Source: Circinella minor (taxonomy: Eukaryota > Mucoromycota > Mucoromycetes > Mucorales > Lichtheimiaceae). Taken from it: a stretch of 64,000 nt of DNA. The stretch lies in assembly GCA_016758965.1 (NCBI GenBank), contig JAEPRB010000027.1:62001-126000 (forward strand), given 5' to 3'. Of the stretch, positions 22,387 to 34,012 are shown piece by piece (the stretch's first letter is position 1; every line of letters begins with the position of its first letter). The notes under the pieces are model-generated. The model saw only the letters and a list, made by a program, of their open reading frames with translations, did no database searches and was not told where the DNA came from. The position numbers were made by a program, and so were the translations under genes.

Positions 22387-24105
22387 ATAATAATAAACAA
22401 ATTTGTATACTCTTATTATACCCCTTTTTTTAATCATCATTTCATTCTTATTATCATATAACATTTTTCTCATCATAAAAAGCATATCACTATCATTATT
22501 ATAAAAAGATCATATCATACTTTTACCTCTTTCATTTAATACTACTCTTGTATTTTTAATCAACCATTATATTATTATCATTACTATCATATTCTCATCA
22601 TTATCATATTTCTCGTTATTATTATTATTATCATCATGTATTGTATATTCTATTTTATCTCAATAAAAATCATATTTATCTTTTCTTTTTATGTTTCAAA
22701 CGAAATGAAAATTGACTACGTATCTTTAAACAAATTGCCTTTTTCAAGTAAATAACGTGTTATATATTACCATATTTGGATTAATGTGTGAACTTTAAAG
22801 GATGTCTTTTTATTATTGTTGCTATATCAAACCAAAATTGGACATTAGATATGTGGTTTTTGATTTTTGATTCATGAGATTATCTAATAATTATTATTAC
22901 TAGTTATCTGGATATAACTATACTCAATCAGTAAATCCAAAATAAAAATAAAAAATGTTTTCGTTTTACGTATTAGAATGGTATATTTCTTTCTTACTAC
23001 GTATTATTACTCTTATAAATTATTTATAATATCGTCCACTTATTTCAGTAACATCCATCCATTGGCAAGTATAACTTTTTTTGCCCAAAACGTTTTTTTT
23101 TTTAAAAAAAAAAAAAAATTCTACTACTTTTTTTTATAGACAATGCTCAAACGATTTCACATAATGGAGATCTGTATGTAATCTTTTCTTTTATATATTT
23201 ATTATACAATTAGTTTAAACAAATGGCATTTCGTGAAAAAAAAAAGAGAATCCAACTCATCGTTATACATAAAAAATAAATAAATTATTGGTAGCTTTAT
23301 TAAAATAACTTATATAGAGTTTAACTATTCAAAATAGGAAGTACTCACTGATACTCCGATCATAAAAACACACATCAACCCAGTCAATTATGGCTGTAAT
23401 CAACTTTCTTGAACATTAAAATAGTCTAGAGTTTTTACACTCATAAAAATACACTATAATTAAGGGTAGACCATCTTCAAAATAAAATAGCCTATAACTA
23501 TGTTACTTGAACATAGCCCACTCTTAAATTAAAGTATATATTATGAATGTATAACCCTTAAACTTTTTAATGTCAAGGCTGATTACAGACCATAACTGAC
23601 TGGGTTGATGGCGGATCTCGCTGAGAATGTAAAGTGTTATAGGCACTTATACACTCCAGTAGAGAGATCTATTAATAAAGAAAAGAGAAGAAAAAAAGGA
23701 AAAAAAGAGGGAAAAAATGAAGCTCTTTTATAACTTTTTTTGGCGTGACCGGTTTAATTTTTTTATTTTTCGAGTTTCTTATTGATTTAGTTCATTTCAA
23801 GTACAGCGCAGAGTAATAGAATTACTATGTAAAGTATAAGCTTGTATTGATAAAAATGGAAGGGAATGATGTAAGGGAGTAAAGGAATACGGTTGCCATG
23901 GCAATTGACAATGGAAGTGTAACAAGAGTTCCTTTTTGCATATGAGCATTAAACTTGTTTCACAGCCAACTCCGAAAAAGCACAGACCTCTTTTATCCTA
24001 TTGTTTTATTTTGATTGCAACAATAATTTTTTTTTCTTATTTTGGCAAGGACACAGAAAAACAAAGCTTTTAATTATTTATAAGTTTATATAGTTTAGTT
24101 AAAAT
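22387..24105. other. Intergenic with one MITE-like element
   Basis: ATT/ATC-rich spacer just after the small gene, then AT-rich DNA holding the inverted-repeat element at 23373-23610. No coding region found. Confidence 0.5.
23373..23610. mobile_element. MITE-like inverted-repeat element (238 bp)
   Basis: The left arm (23373-23402, CATCAACCCAGTCAATTATGG...TGTAATCA) and right arm (23580-23610) are inverted copies over about 30 bp with one mismatch and one indel. Beyond that, TTGA and CATTAAAA blocks still pair. The interior is AT-rich and non-coding. No convincing target-site duplication is visible next to the arms. Size and structure fit a non-autonomous DNA transposon, but the superfamily cannot be named. 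Confidence 0.6.
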
Positions 24106-24106
24106 T

Positions 24107-24235
24107 ATTTTTGACTTGATTCATAAATCGTTCAAGATCTCTCAATTCATTATTGTCTTGTTGGACAATCGTGGTGGTGCGATCAAGGAAAGAAAGCAAT
24201 TGTCGGATCACACACAAGTTTTTTTTTTTGCCACT
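24107..24235 (-). CDS. Possible terminal exon, unknown protein
   Basis: On the minus strand an acceptor-like CTGAG precedes an open frame reading VIRQLLSFLDRTTTIVQQ followed by a charged helix (DNNELRDLERFMNQVKNNFN) and TAA. Composition and amphipathic character look like real coding sequence rather than AT-rich noise, but I could not find an upstream exon with a start codon. It may be the last exon of a small coiled-coil protein or a relic. Confidence 0.3.
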
Positions 24236-24239
24236 CAGA

Positions 24240-24936
24240 ATATAACTCTAATTTTCAACTGAGGGCTCATTATGACAAATAAAACATCCATTCATGTGAG
24301 CATAGTAAAAAAAAAACACATGTTGAAGACTAAAGCTGAAATTTTTGTATGGTGTATAGAATCGCTCTGATAAAGGAATAATTGACGTTACCTATCCCCA
24401 TTTTATTATTTCTAGCACTCTTATCTGGCCGGAGTATATAAGTGTTGTAAATAGGATCAACAATATCGTATATACAATATGTCATCACTGTTGATATAAT
24501 ACGACAACTGGTTGATATTTTTACATGGCAACACATGTACGTAATCCAGTGATGCCAGCTCACGTTAATACGACCGACATTATAATATAAAAATAAGGTC
24601 TAGTCACTGATTATGGTGCAATTTTTCTTTTTTTACGTGATATCGCTCTAACATTTCTTGAAAAAGAAATATAGTAAACGACAAACAAGTTATGTCATCT
24701 GGAAAAAAAAAAAGTAACAATACGCAATCAAGAAATCTAGAGAAAATAATTGGTTTTTTTTTGTACGTATGTTATAATAAATTAAGTATTTGTTATTAAA
24801 TAAATAAAAAAAAGTGGGATTTTTTCAAAAAAAAGAAGGTATATAAATAAAAAATAATAATCATAATGGAATAACAATCAGGTTCACTGGGTTTTTTTTT
24901 GTGTGTGTGTATACATATACAGTATTTAGAACTATT
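24240..24936. other. Intergenic, 3' of the DUF4097-like gene
   Basis: AT-rich, no supported gene apart from the possible exon just before it. A GT repeat (24900-24910) lies near the 3' end of the neighbouring minus-strand gene. Confidence 0.45.
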
Positions 24937-26868
24937 TTAAATGAATAAAAGCATAGCACGAGCATTTGATGTATGTATATCAACAGACCCTTCGCCATAT
25001 TTATTATATCGATAACCAATTTTTTCACTTCCTTTATCAATTTCATATGTTACATCACTTCCTCGGACAGCTACTTTTGCTGCTGATGAAGAAGTAACCC
25101 TGAAAGGCCCCATGAAATCTTTAGGCTAAAAGAATGATAACAAGAATAATCATAAGTAAAAAATAAAATAAAAATAGAAATAAAAACATGCATATATATA
25201 TATAATACGTTACCATATTAACTCTAATCTTTCCATTGGATGATTGGAATGTAGCTTTGACATGATTGAACTCATCAACTATAGCACGAATAGCACCATT
25301 ACGTGTAGATACAGTGAGTGTATCTCTAACTGAAATATGGTCTAATTCAATTTTACCATTGGTTGTACGGACAACCATATGAGGGGCAGTTATATCATTT
25401 AAATAAACTTTACCATTAGATGTATTGACATCCAACAAGGTAGCAGCACGTGTATTTCTTGTCTCAATACGACCATTGGTCGTACTCAAATGAATAGACC
25501 CTGTAGCTGATTCTGAATCATCCAAATAAATAGCCCCATTGGATGTTTCCAGATCAATTGAATCAATAGCATGTAATGAGTTACCATTACGGAAGTCCAA
25601 TCCAGCATTACGAGTTCGAAGTACAATCTTATCACCATGCCAACCTCCTTCCAACTTGATATGTCGATTGGATGTTCTCAATTCCAAGAAATCCGCCTTG
25701 ATTTCTTCATTAGCAACAATTTCTATATCAGAGGCAGACACAAAAACGGATCGAGTATCGTGAGGCACAGTAATAGTCATATCGACATAAATACAAGCAC
25801 CAAAAATAGTATTAACATTATCCAATACGTTTATCGTCAATTGTGTTTCTTGTCCAGTATGATATAGACTATAACTCATTTTTTCAGTCAAACTAACAGA
25901 AGCAACATTGATACGGGTATGAATCATTCCTTCTTGGCCTGCAGGAACAGGTTGTAATTTGATTGTTCCACCGGAAACAGCACCATTAATATGTACATGA
26001 ACAGCGCCTTCTTTATATGGAATCGTTTCAGGTAATGAAGCCCAAGTTTCTGAACCAGCACGAATACAATGATCTGTTGGAGATTGAACAATATTAACTA
26101 AAATAGGGATCAAAATAAAAATAAAAATAACAGCAGTAGTAATTCCACAACAGCAAGTTTTAAATTTCCTTTTACTTTGTTGCTGTTGTCGTCGACGAAA
26201 ATGGTCAGCTCTCCAATCACTAATTCCTTGACCAAGGGATTGACACCATCTATTGATCTCTCGGCAAGGAGATGAACATCTTTCATCTTGTTGTTGTGGT
26301 GGTGGTGAACTGTTGTTGTTTGGTATTGGATTATAAGGATTGTGATTTTGTGGACTACCATGGAGCAAGGGTGATGATGGATTATCATAATAAACTGGAT
26401 AACCTCCTTGTGGTAAATTTGGGTTTGTCATGGGTGATTGCGGTGTTGCCGGTGATGAGGATGATGCACTAGGAGCATCTGGAATTCGGTTTTGTTGTTG
26501 CTGTTGATTCAATAGGACTTGCTGTTGTTGAAATTGATCAAAGGATTGATAATCTTTTTGTAAGTCTGCACGAGGAGGTGCAGATGCTTCCTCATTTGGT
26601 GCTGGTGAATATGGCGGAGGAGGGGCGTTATTTGTTTCAGGATCATTGGTGTCCAGTGCTGTATTATTGTTGGCGTGCAAAAAAAAAAAAAAAACATGAT
26701 CGTACATAGAAAAATATGATAATAATTATAGTTGGGATGTGTTCGTTTAATAAAGTGTTAAATATGATTAATTTATTTACATGAAAGAACCTAAAAATAT
26801 ATGGTTATAAAAATATATATATATATACCATCGTATCCCTTTTTATCAAAGTTTCCAAAGAATCCCAT
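24937..26868 (-). CDS. Single-pass membrane protein with DUF4097-like beta repeats
   Basis: Three exons on the minus strand: 26829-26868, 25214-26658, 24937-25125, 557 aa. The start at 26868 (MGFFGNFDKKGYD) is preferred over the in-frame ATG at 26707, because a GT-AG intron (26659-26828) joins it in frame and removes a poly-Phe stretch. Order: PPPY motif (27-30), a 150-residue Pro/Gln/Asn-rich segment, Arg-rich flank, Cys-Cys-Cys and a transmembrane helix (about 184-205). An outer or luminal domain follows, with repeated T/S-S/T-N-G-x-I strands (LETSNGAI, LSTTNGRI, VNTSNGKV, VRTTNGKI, VSTRNGAI, QSSNGKI), the pattern of DUF4097/adhesin-like beta-helix domains. Topology suggests a cytosolic tail with a WW-binding PPxY site and an extracellular beta-solenoid. 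Function unknown. Confidence 0.75.
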
Positions 26869-27145
26869 GAGGTTTTTGTTTTAAGATATATTATTAAAGT
26901 TGATAGTAATATGAGTATGGGGACGAAAGCAATAACAGAGTACGAAAAGGAGGTGGAGAAGATAAAAAAAAATGAAAGAAAGAAAGAGACTACTTGTTTT
27001 GTTCCAGAAAAAAAAAAGAGAGTTAGAAAAAAAGTGTGTTGTTAAACTATTTGTTTGATGCTGAGCCTTCCCATGAAGTCACGCCAAGGAACTTGGCACT
27101 CTTGGTTTTCATTATTTCTGTTTTTTTTTTTTTTCCCTCCCTTTT

Positions 27146-29980
27146 TTACTCTTGTTGAGTAACTTCTTTTTCTTCTTCTTCTTCAATACGAACAAATTCA
27201 ATTAACAGTTCACAATGTTCAGTGTGAGGAAATAAATCAATCGAGACAGCTCTTGAAGGTCGGAATGGCATTCCTTTAAATCGGTTACTGGTAGGTCTAC
27301 ATAAACTTTTTTTTTTCCATTTTATTTATTTCACACGACAACAACACCAATGCGGCGCAGGGAAGTGCGAATTATATCCAATTAATACCATATTTCTCAG
27401 AAAAATTACTTGCTTTAGTGATTTTTTACCTTATAAAGTTTTGCATAGCCTGATTCGCGTCACAACTGATAAAAATGACTTTACGAATTTGTGGAGATTC
27501 TCTTACCGCTCGAATAACAGTACTGTGAACACCGTTTCTATTTGAGAGAAGATTGGTTGAGTTGATCGACAATAATTAGTAATCTTATGCATGATATTTG
27601 TTCCATAAGACACCTATTTTTTTTTGTTCAACCAAATTACCTGGGCGGATCAAGAACAGCTACTACTTCTTCATTTTTTTCGTTGGTAACCACATCAATT
27701 CGTTCTTCAACTTTACTTGCATGATATTGAACATTACCGATATCTTTATACAGAAATAGCATTCATAAGTACATTTTCATTAGACACATACACATCTATA
27801 ATATATATATATATATATATATGTATAAAGCATGATACTATTTTAATGATAAAATATACATACTATTCATTTCAGCATTAGCTTTGGCATCAACAATAGC
27901 ATCAGAAATCATTTCGATGCCGATGACTCGGTCTACTGTTCCTGCCATGGTAATACCAATTGTTCCCGTTCCACAACACAAATCCAATAATGTGGTCTTT
28001 CTGTTTTTGTCAATGTTACACCATTCAGCACATTTGGTATACAACAACTCCGTGGCTGGAGTATTGACTTGAAAGAATGCACTGCTTGATAAGCGAAATC
28101 TATTATACACCATGAGTGTATAATTTTTTTGGTGAATAATTGTATCATACATATCTTACCTAGGGTCTCGTCCCTCTTCAACTCCATTCGAAAAAAAAAC
28201 CTACTTACCGACACCCTAGAATCTCTTCATAAACATATCCATCACCTATTAATGTTTCTGTGTGACCTTTTTCAGTAATTCCATTAGAATCACCATCCCA
28301 AATTTGTAACAATAACGTAGTTACATTGATTTTGTTCTTATTTTGATTTTTCCAATATTCTATTAATTTTGCTTTTTCTTTGACTAATTGTTCTTCAGTG
28401 AGATCGGATGCTTTGAGTTGTACGAGGATAAGAACTATACATAAGATGATCAATGAAATGATGATAAGTATGTTTGTTTTCTTGGAAACAAAAGAAAAAT
28501 GCAATTTTCTCGAGTATATATAAATCAACACATGATAACCCCCTCCCTTCTCAATTCATTTACCATCGCCCGTCTTTTGAGCTTTCACCATCATGGATCT
28601 CCATACACCTGCTTTATCTACACGGTCATAAACTGGGTATTCAGATTCTCGTACATAATCCTAAAAGAATTATAAAAATGAAAAATATCATTAAAAAATG
28701 AAAAAGGATGTACTTTAATGAAACTATGAATCATTATTATCATTACCTGCATTGCATTTGCAATTCTTTTAGAAATATCAGGTACATGAAGGCAATCATC
28801 TGGGCTCAAAACTGAAGTGATACCATGGCGATAAAGACCTAATAAAAAGCCAACAGTTGGATCACCTTCTGGACTACGCCCAATAGTAAATTCACATTTT
28901 GTTCGATATCCATTAATTTCAGGTGATGCAATAGGATCTAATACTTCAAACGGTAATCCATTTCTATTTTGAAGAAATGATTAATATGAGTCAAACAATC
29001 ACATTCTTCTATAATCTTTTTAAATTATTTTTAATCTATTATTATTCAGCTTACTTTTCAAAAGCCCATGCAATTTGTGCTTTACTTGCATCATTTAGAT
29101 CTTGTAACTGTGTCATGCGTCGTTTAAATTTATTCAAATGAGCAATTCCTGTCTTGTGTTTTTTTGTCAGTTGTTCATGGTATGGTATTCTAATTCAATA
29201 AGATATACATAAAGATGATATGTATGTATACTATTGTTAATCCAGGAACTTATACTCATATCTATTCATCAGATTTATATCACTATTTCTTTTCAACCAT
29301 AGTTCCTACCTATGCAATGGTGTAACTTGATCCGCTAATCGTTCAGCATGTGTTCTTGTATCATTTTCAGCCTCTTCTATCTTTTCCTTTTGTTTATTTT
29401 GAAATCGTTCTCTAAATTGTTCTTTATTCACAGCTGAATATTCTGTAACTAATGTTTTTTTCTTAAAATCAACTCCTTCTAACTTTTTCATCATTTCTCG
29501 TGCTCCTTCTTCGGTCTAATATATTTTGAATATAGTAGTGATTGAAAGTGATAAGTTGGTTTTCTTATATATATATATATAAAGTGAACTATGTTTTATT
29601 CATACCTCAAAGTTAATAAAAGCATATCGCCACTTGGGTGCTTTTTTAAATCGTTCTACACCATAAGATGAAAGAAACTTTTTAATCGCACTGTTTTCAT
29701 GCGTGGGCAAATTAAGTACTTTGACACGATGAATATAAGTCGAAGATGATTCGCTGACAGTAGCAGAAGTAGTAGACATGGCTCTCAGTAATTGAGCGAC
29801 AGGTGACGCAACTAATTTTTTTTTTTAAAAAAAAACCAAGTTACATATTAATAAAAAAAAAAAAGAATGTTTGGAAAAGAAGTTTATAATTATGACAGAC
29901 GAATGAATTGGTATTCTTTTAAAGTTACCTGAAAAAGATCTTAAGCGAAGCATGTCAAAAAGAAAGGCTTTTGACAACAT
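27146..29980 (-). CDS. tRNA (uracil-5-)-methyltransferase, Trm2/TRMT2A type
   Basis: Eleven exons, in gene order 29929-29980, 29606-29811, 29310-29515, 29055-29189, 28747-28963, 28564-28660, 28209-28434, 27864-28099, 27641-27743, 27430-27537, 27146-27296, about 578 aa. All junctions keep frame. Layout: N-terminal leader, an RRM-like domain (about 38-105, HRVKVLNLP ... YAFINFE), a Lys/Glu-rich helix, then the RlmD/TrmA-type methyltransferase with CEFTIGRS, AFFQVNTPATE, the SAM site LDLCCGTGTIG (about 418-428), LDPPR, the catalytic Cys of VIFISCDANQ (about 518) and the FPHTEHCE general-base region near the end. Expected reaction: SAM-dependent m5U54 formation in the tRNA T-loop. The leader MLSKAFLFDMLRLRSFSV resembles a mitochondrial presequence, and a second Met (MSTTS) lies 11 codons into exon 2. 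Confidence 0.9.
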
Positions 29981-30342
29981 TTTCCCCGCTTACTGACATT
30001 TTCTGTCATGAAAAAAAAAAAAGTCTCCCCTGGCATAATATTTAAGAAAACTTTGATAGGCCGTTATTAATGCATATCCCCCCTCACCTTCTTTTAATAC
30101 AATTCATTTGAGGTCATTACGTAACTGATTATTAGTCTATCATGATCTAAAAAAAATAAAAATTCATTATTCGAAAAAAAAATAATACTGTGGTACTACT
30201 ATAAGATATACATTTATTAAAAAGTTTAAATACGTGAAATGAAAAAACAAATATAATGTGTGTCGAGTGATTAATACATAACAGTAGTGTTAATGTTGGT
30301 ATATATAGAAAACAAAAATTAATTCTTTACTATTTACTGCTA
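29981..30342. other. Spacer between Trm2 and Arp11-like genes
   Basis: AT-rich promoter of the Trm2-type gene plus the 3' flank of the Arp-type gene. Both neighbours are on the minus strand. No further gene seen. Confidence 0.5.
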
Positions 30343-32097
30343 CTAAGATTGTACAATGGTCCAATCTGGAACAGTTCCATCAAATTTCTCACGTTGGATT
30401 GTCGCACCAGCCATTTTGAGGGTACCCACTAATGAACCACCTATCCATGTCCTGCAACTTGGTGTAAATACATGTCCTGCTCCTCGATCAGTCATAAATC
30501 CTAATCTTATTCCTATCAATTGTTTGTATTTGACTGTATTATCTAATAAATGGTATAACTCTTGTAAAAGTCGTGATTGAAATCCAGGAATCATACTCGT
30601 CCCTCCAACAAGTAATAGAGAAGATGCAAGAGGTCTTCGAAGATCAGTAGGTACCTAATATGTAAGAACCAATATACCAATATTACTATCAATGACTATA
30701 TATATATATATATAGTATAATTACAAAACAAAATATGGAATGTAGATATATACCTTTAATAAACAATCAAGTATACATTCACCTATACTACGAATTTCTT
30801 CTACTTGATTTCCAATAAATAAAATTGTACATACTTGTTCACGTACATATCCTGGTATCCATAAAGTATCACCACCAATATCATTTTCTAATCGATAATA
30901 AATATCACTTGATCTACAATTATTATTTTCTCGGTTATCATACTCATTGTCATTGTTGTCATTATTATTATTGCTGTTATCCATATAAGTAGCTGTGGGA
31001 TTCGGGGGTATAAGAATACACCTTGATTTGATATCTTCAATTCGGACATTAGATAATATGTGATCTGGTACAGTAATTCTTGGTGCAACAGATGTTGGTA
31101 CTCCTGCACTAGTCTGTATGATACGAGCATAAGACTTTAAAAGATTACGTAAAGATTCAGTGACAGCACGTCCAGCCAATGATGTCATTTGTACACTTGT
31201 CATTAATGGTCTTGCAAAATATATCTAATTGTTATATTATTAAAACAAAACAAAAAAGCTTTTAACAACAATGTATTCAATAATAATAATTGATTATACC
31301 CTTACCGGTAAAACAGTGGTTTCTAAATGTCCACAATCAATAACAAGACCGGTTGATTCACCTGTAGTTAATAAAGCTAATAAATGACTAGGAACAAAAC
31401 AAAGAGCAGGTACTTGAAGTCGATGAAATAAAATTTTGGCAATTATTTCTTTAATACGAATAGGCATCATTGGTGGTTCACATATAATTACTGTACGTTG
31501 TTTAGGATCTGTCAATAAATGTCTATTAAAATTATTATATGTCATATTTTTTTTTATTAATCTTAATATATGAGTTGACATGACAAACAATGCATAATGT
31601 AATTTCTGTCTTACCTAAAAAATGCCTCCTGAAGTGTTTCACATAAAGTTGTTTCAGCTCCAGCAATATTTCTACCACTACGCATCCAATCCAAATCATA
31701 TAAATCATCCCAACATGTCTATACCACACGAAAAAAAAAAAAAAAAGAGACGGAGAGAGATAGAGAGAGAGAAAACAAAATATAAGAACTGGTAAACAAT
31801 AACAAATATATGTAAATTTGAAATTTAAAACATTACATTATTTTGTTGTTGAGCTCCAAAAGCAAGAATTTTTCTTGGTCTTGGTTCTCCAGAAAATCCT
31901 ATTTTAAGATTTCGAGATCCAATGTCAAGAACAACTCTATCTTCATTACTGTAGATGGAGGTACGTCGTGAAAGTAATGATGAACTAGATGGTAATGATG
32001 AAATATTCCATGAAGAAGAGAATGATGATGACCCAAGTTTAGCATTTGTTGTAGACGATATGGGAGGTCGAGTAGTCATAGCTGGAGTTTGTTTCAT
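30343..32097 (-). CDS. Actin-related protein, Arp10/Arp11 type (dynactin)
   Basis: Five exons in gene order: 31837-32097, 31615-31718, 31306-31522, 30754-31224, 30343-30654, about 454 aa. A Ser/Thr-rich head precedes the actin-fold phosphate loop (VVLDIGSRNLKIGFSGEPRPR). Next come the second nucleotide-binding half (TGLVIDCGHLETTVLPV), an Asn/Asp-rich insert near the middle (about 250-280), the adenosine-motif region LLLVGGTSMIPGFQSRLLQEL, and a GTVPDW motif close to the C-terminus. That last motif, with WIGGSLVG, resembles the end of ACTR10/Arp11, and the divergent length argues against conventional actin, Arp1 or Arp2/3. Expected role: capping the pointed end of the Arp1 filament in dynactin. 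Alternative: another divergent nuclear Arp, which I consider less likely. Confidence 0.75.
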
Positions 32098-33335
32098 ACG
32101 TTATTTTTTAATAAAAAGGGTTCAAGTGTGTGAAAAGAGAATATGTAGAATAAGGTGAAAAGGAATTTTGACTATTTTTGCCACATCTTTGTTTATATTT
32201 ATAACAGATTAGGTAATTCGTCATTGTGCATATTTATACACATGCTTATTGGATTAAGTTATTAGTATTTATTATAACCATGACCTCAGGGTTTTTTTTA
32301 TGTTCCTCTTTTTGTTTCTACTATGATTTAATATTATAGTATTATTACGACTTGGTCAAAGTATAACACCTTTCAAATCTATAATAAAGTGGATAAGTCC
32401 TTTTTGGATCTACATGATATGCTTTCTATACAAGCTCTATCAGATGCTATCTGCGCTACGTATTGTTCAAAAAACATTCCTTTTTGTCTCTCGTCAGCTG
32501 TTTTTTTTTGGGGGGGGGGAGGGGGAACAATCTCGTTATTAATAACGTTACTGGTGGTTCTATACATTCATTTGGTTTTACCATCATTACGAGTGTCGGC
32601 AATAATTATCCATGTACAGTACTTTACGGAGACATGTTACTAGAACTAGTATATTTACACAACTAATATATAATACAACAATATAAGTCCTTTCATATTT
32701 CTGAAAAGGTAAAGAAGTATATATATTATTAGTATTTGTTTTACAAATATAACCTTTTTTTTTTAGTTCTTATTTTCATGGTCTTATGCTTCTAATTCAT
32801 ACAGCTGATATTACTACTATATCAAAAGAACTTATCTTATATTAGCTTAAATTTTATGTTTTTTAAATGGAAAATTGTGTTAACCGACTCCTCTGGATAT
32901 GAGATCGCTCCCTTGCGCTGCGGTACAGTTGGGAAGTAGATTGTATGTGAAAGATGTCAAAGTGGCAATAACTGAAAACTTCCAGTAAGGTGTAAAGAGG
33001 TTAAGACTGCTTAAGAGTGCGGAAAGAAGAGATACAAATAATTAATATGAAATACGTATACATGTAGCAATAAGAAAGAGAAACGTTGAAGGGAGGAGGG
33101 TAGAATGAACTATTGTAGTAGGCAACAAGTATATATTGTGATTCATACAGTGTAATGGTTATGGATAACTCTAAAACGTTCTCTGAGAACTCGAATTTGA
33201 ACACGAGCCAAACTCTCTTCCATTTTCGTAAAGATAACTCGACCTCAAATATTCACATATTGTTGATGATGTAGTCTGATGCTTGCATTGGGGATGTGAG
33301 ATTCGGAAGTCGAAAATTTTTCACCTGTCGCTTTT
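32098..33335. other. Intergenic, 5' of the Arp-type gene
   Basis: No supported gene. A G-run after a T-run (32502-32526) and a locally GC-richer patch (32885-32935) stand out. The minus-strand ORFs here show no motif. Confidence 0.45.
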
Positions 33336-34012
33336 TTATATCCATCGACAATCCTCAAGGGGATAAAAGATGGTAAGTACATGTGCTACTTGATAAATCG
33401 CTGACGATCCCTCGAAAAAAACTGGTAAATACAAAATTAATTTCATCATACGTTTATTTTTGCATGCACTTGGTGGTTTCATTAATGGGAAGTCTCCCAA
33501 AACCATTGGGATTATTGTTGCTGACTTTTCTGAGGCAGTACGATTTAATGATATTTTGATGCAAGCATTTTGTGCGTTATTGAGCTTAACCAAGTGGATT
33601 GGTAATAATACTGCTCCGGTAATACTATCTTCAAGTACTGGTTTTATAAGAGTATGGTGTCATCAAAGCACTGGCCATAGTCTAATCCCCTATAGTACAT
33701 AGAAGGACTATGTTTTCCATTCCTTTTGAAGAAGAACGTTTAATTACTAGTTTGTCTATGTCAACACTACTGCTTTTAAACAGTATCTCAAAATACTAAA
33801 AAGATTTTATTTTCACAATGAACTGCTTATACAAAAAATGGTGATGGATGATATTGAATCGGTTGCTGTAGGTTCGAGAATTGCACACTTTAAGGGGTTT
33901 TATATATAATCAAAGCCTCATGAATGCTGCTTTGCAGTTTGAGCAGTGAAGCCATGTCTTTGGATAATCCAATAAGAGTAACGTGATCAGCATATAAAAA
34001 AAGCACGGTCCA
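33336..34012 (-). pseudogene. Degraded LINE-type reverse transcriptase
   Basis: Minus-strand pieces in different frames read in the order of a non-LTR retrotransposon polymerase. First WTVLFLYADHVTLIG followed by DMASLLKL (34012 down to about 33890) corresponds to the catalytic YADD box and the residues after it. Then RLDYGQCFDD (about 33660-33690) resembles the R-x-LEYG region, followed by LVKLNNAQNACIKISLNR (about 33560-33610) and GDFPLMK, which fit the post-RT helix of LINEs. Frames are broken by stops and shifts, and YADD has become YADH, so it cannot be functional. The 80-codon plus-strand ORF across it is an antisense shadow. Confidence 0.6.

Noticed and set aside
25121..25213. Open extension of the DUF4097-like protein (VTYYIYICMFLF...)
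   Set aside because: This is read-through of the last intron; splicing 25126-25213 restores the repeat pattern (PKDFMGPFRVTSSAAKVAV) and a proper C-terminus.
26110..26388. His-rich ORF inside the DUF4097-like gene
   Set aside because: Out-of-frame reading of the Pro/Gln/Asn-rich segment of the real protein.
33460..33702. 80-codon plus-strand ORF, briefly considered a MULE-type transposase piece (ALGGFINGKSPKTI)
   Set aside because: The opposite strand reads as LINE post-RT sequence in the right order with the other RT pieces; the plus frame has no transposase catalytic residue.
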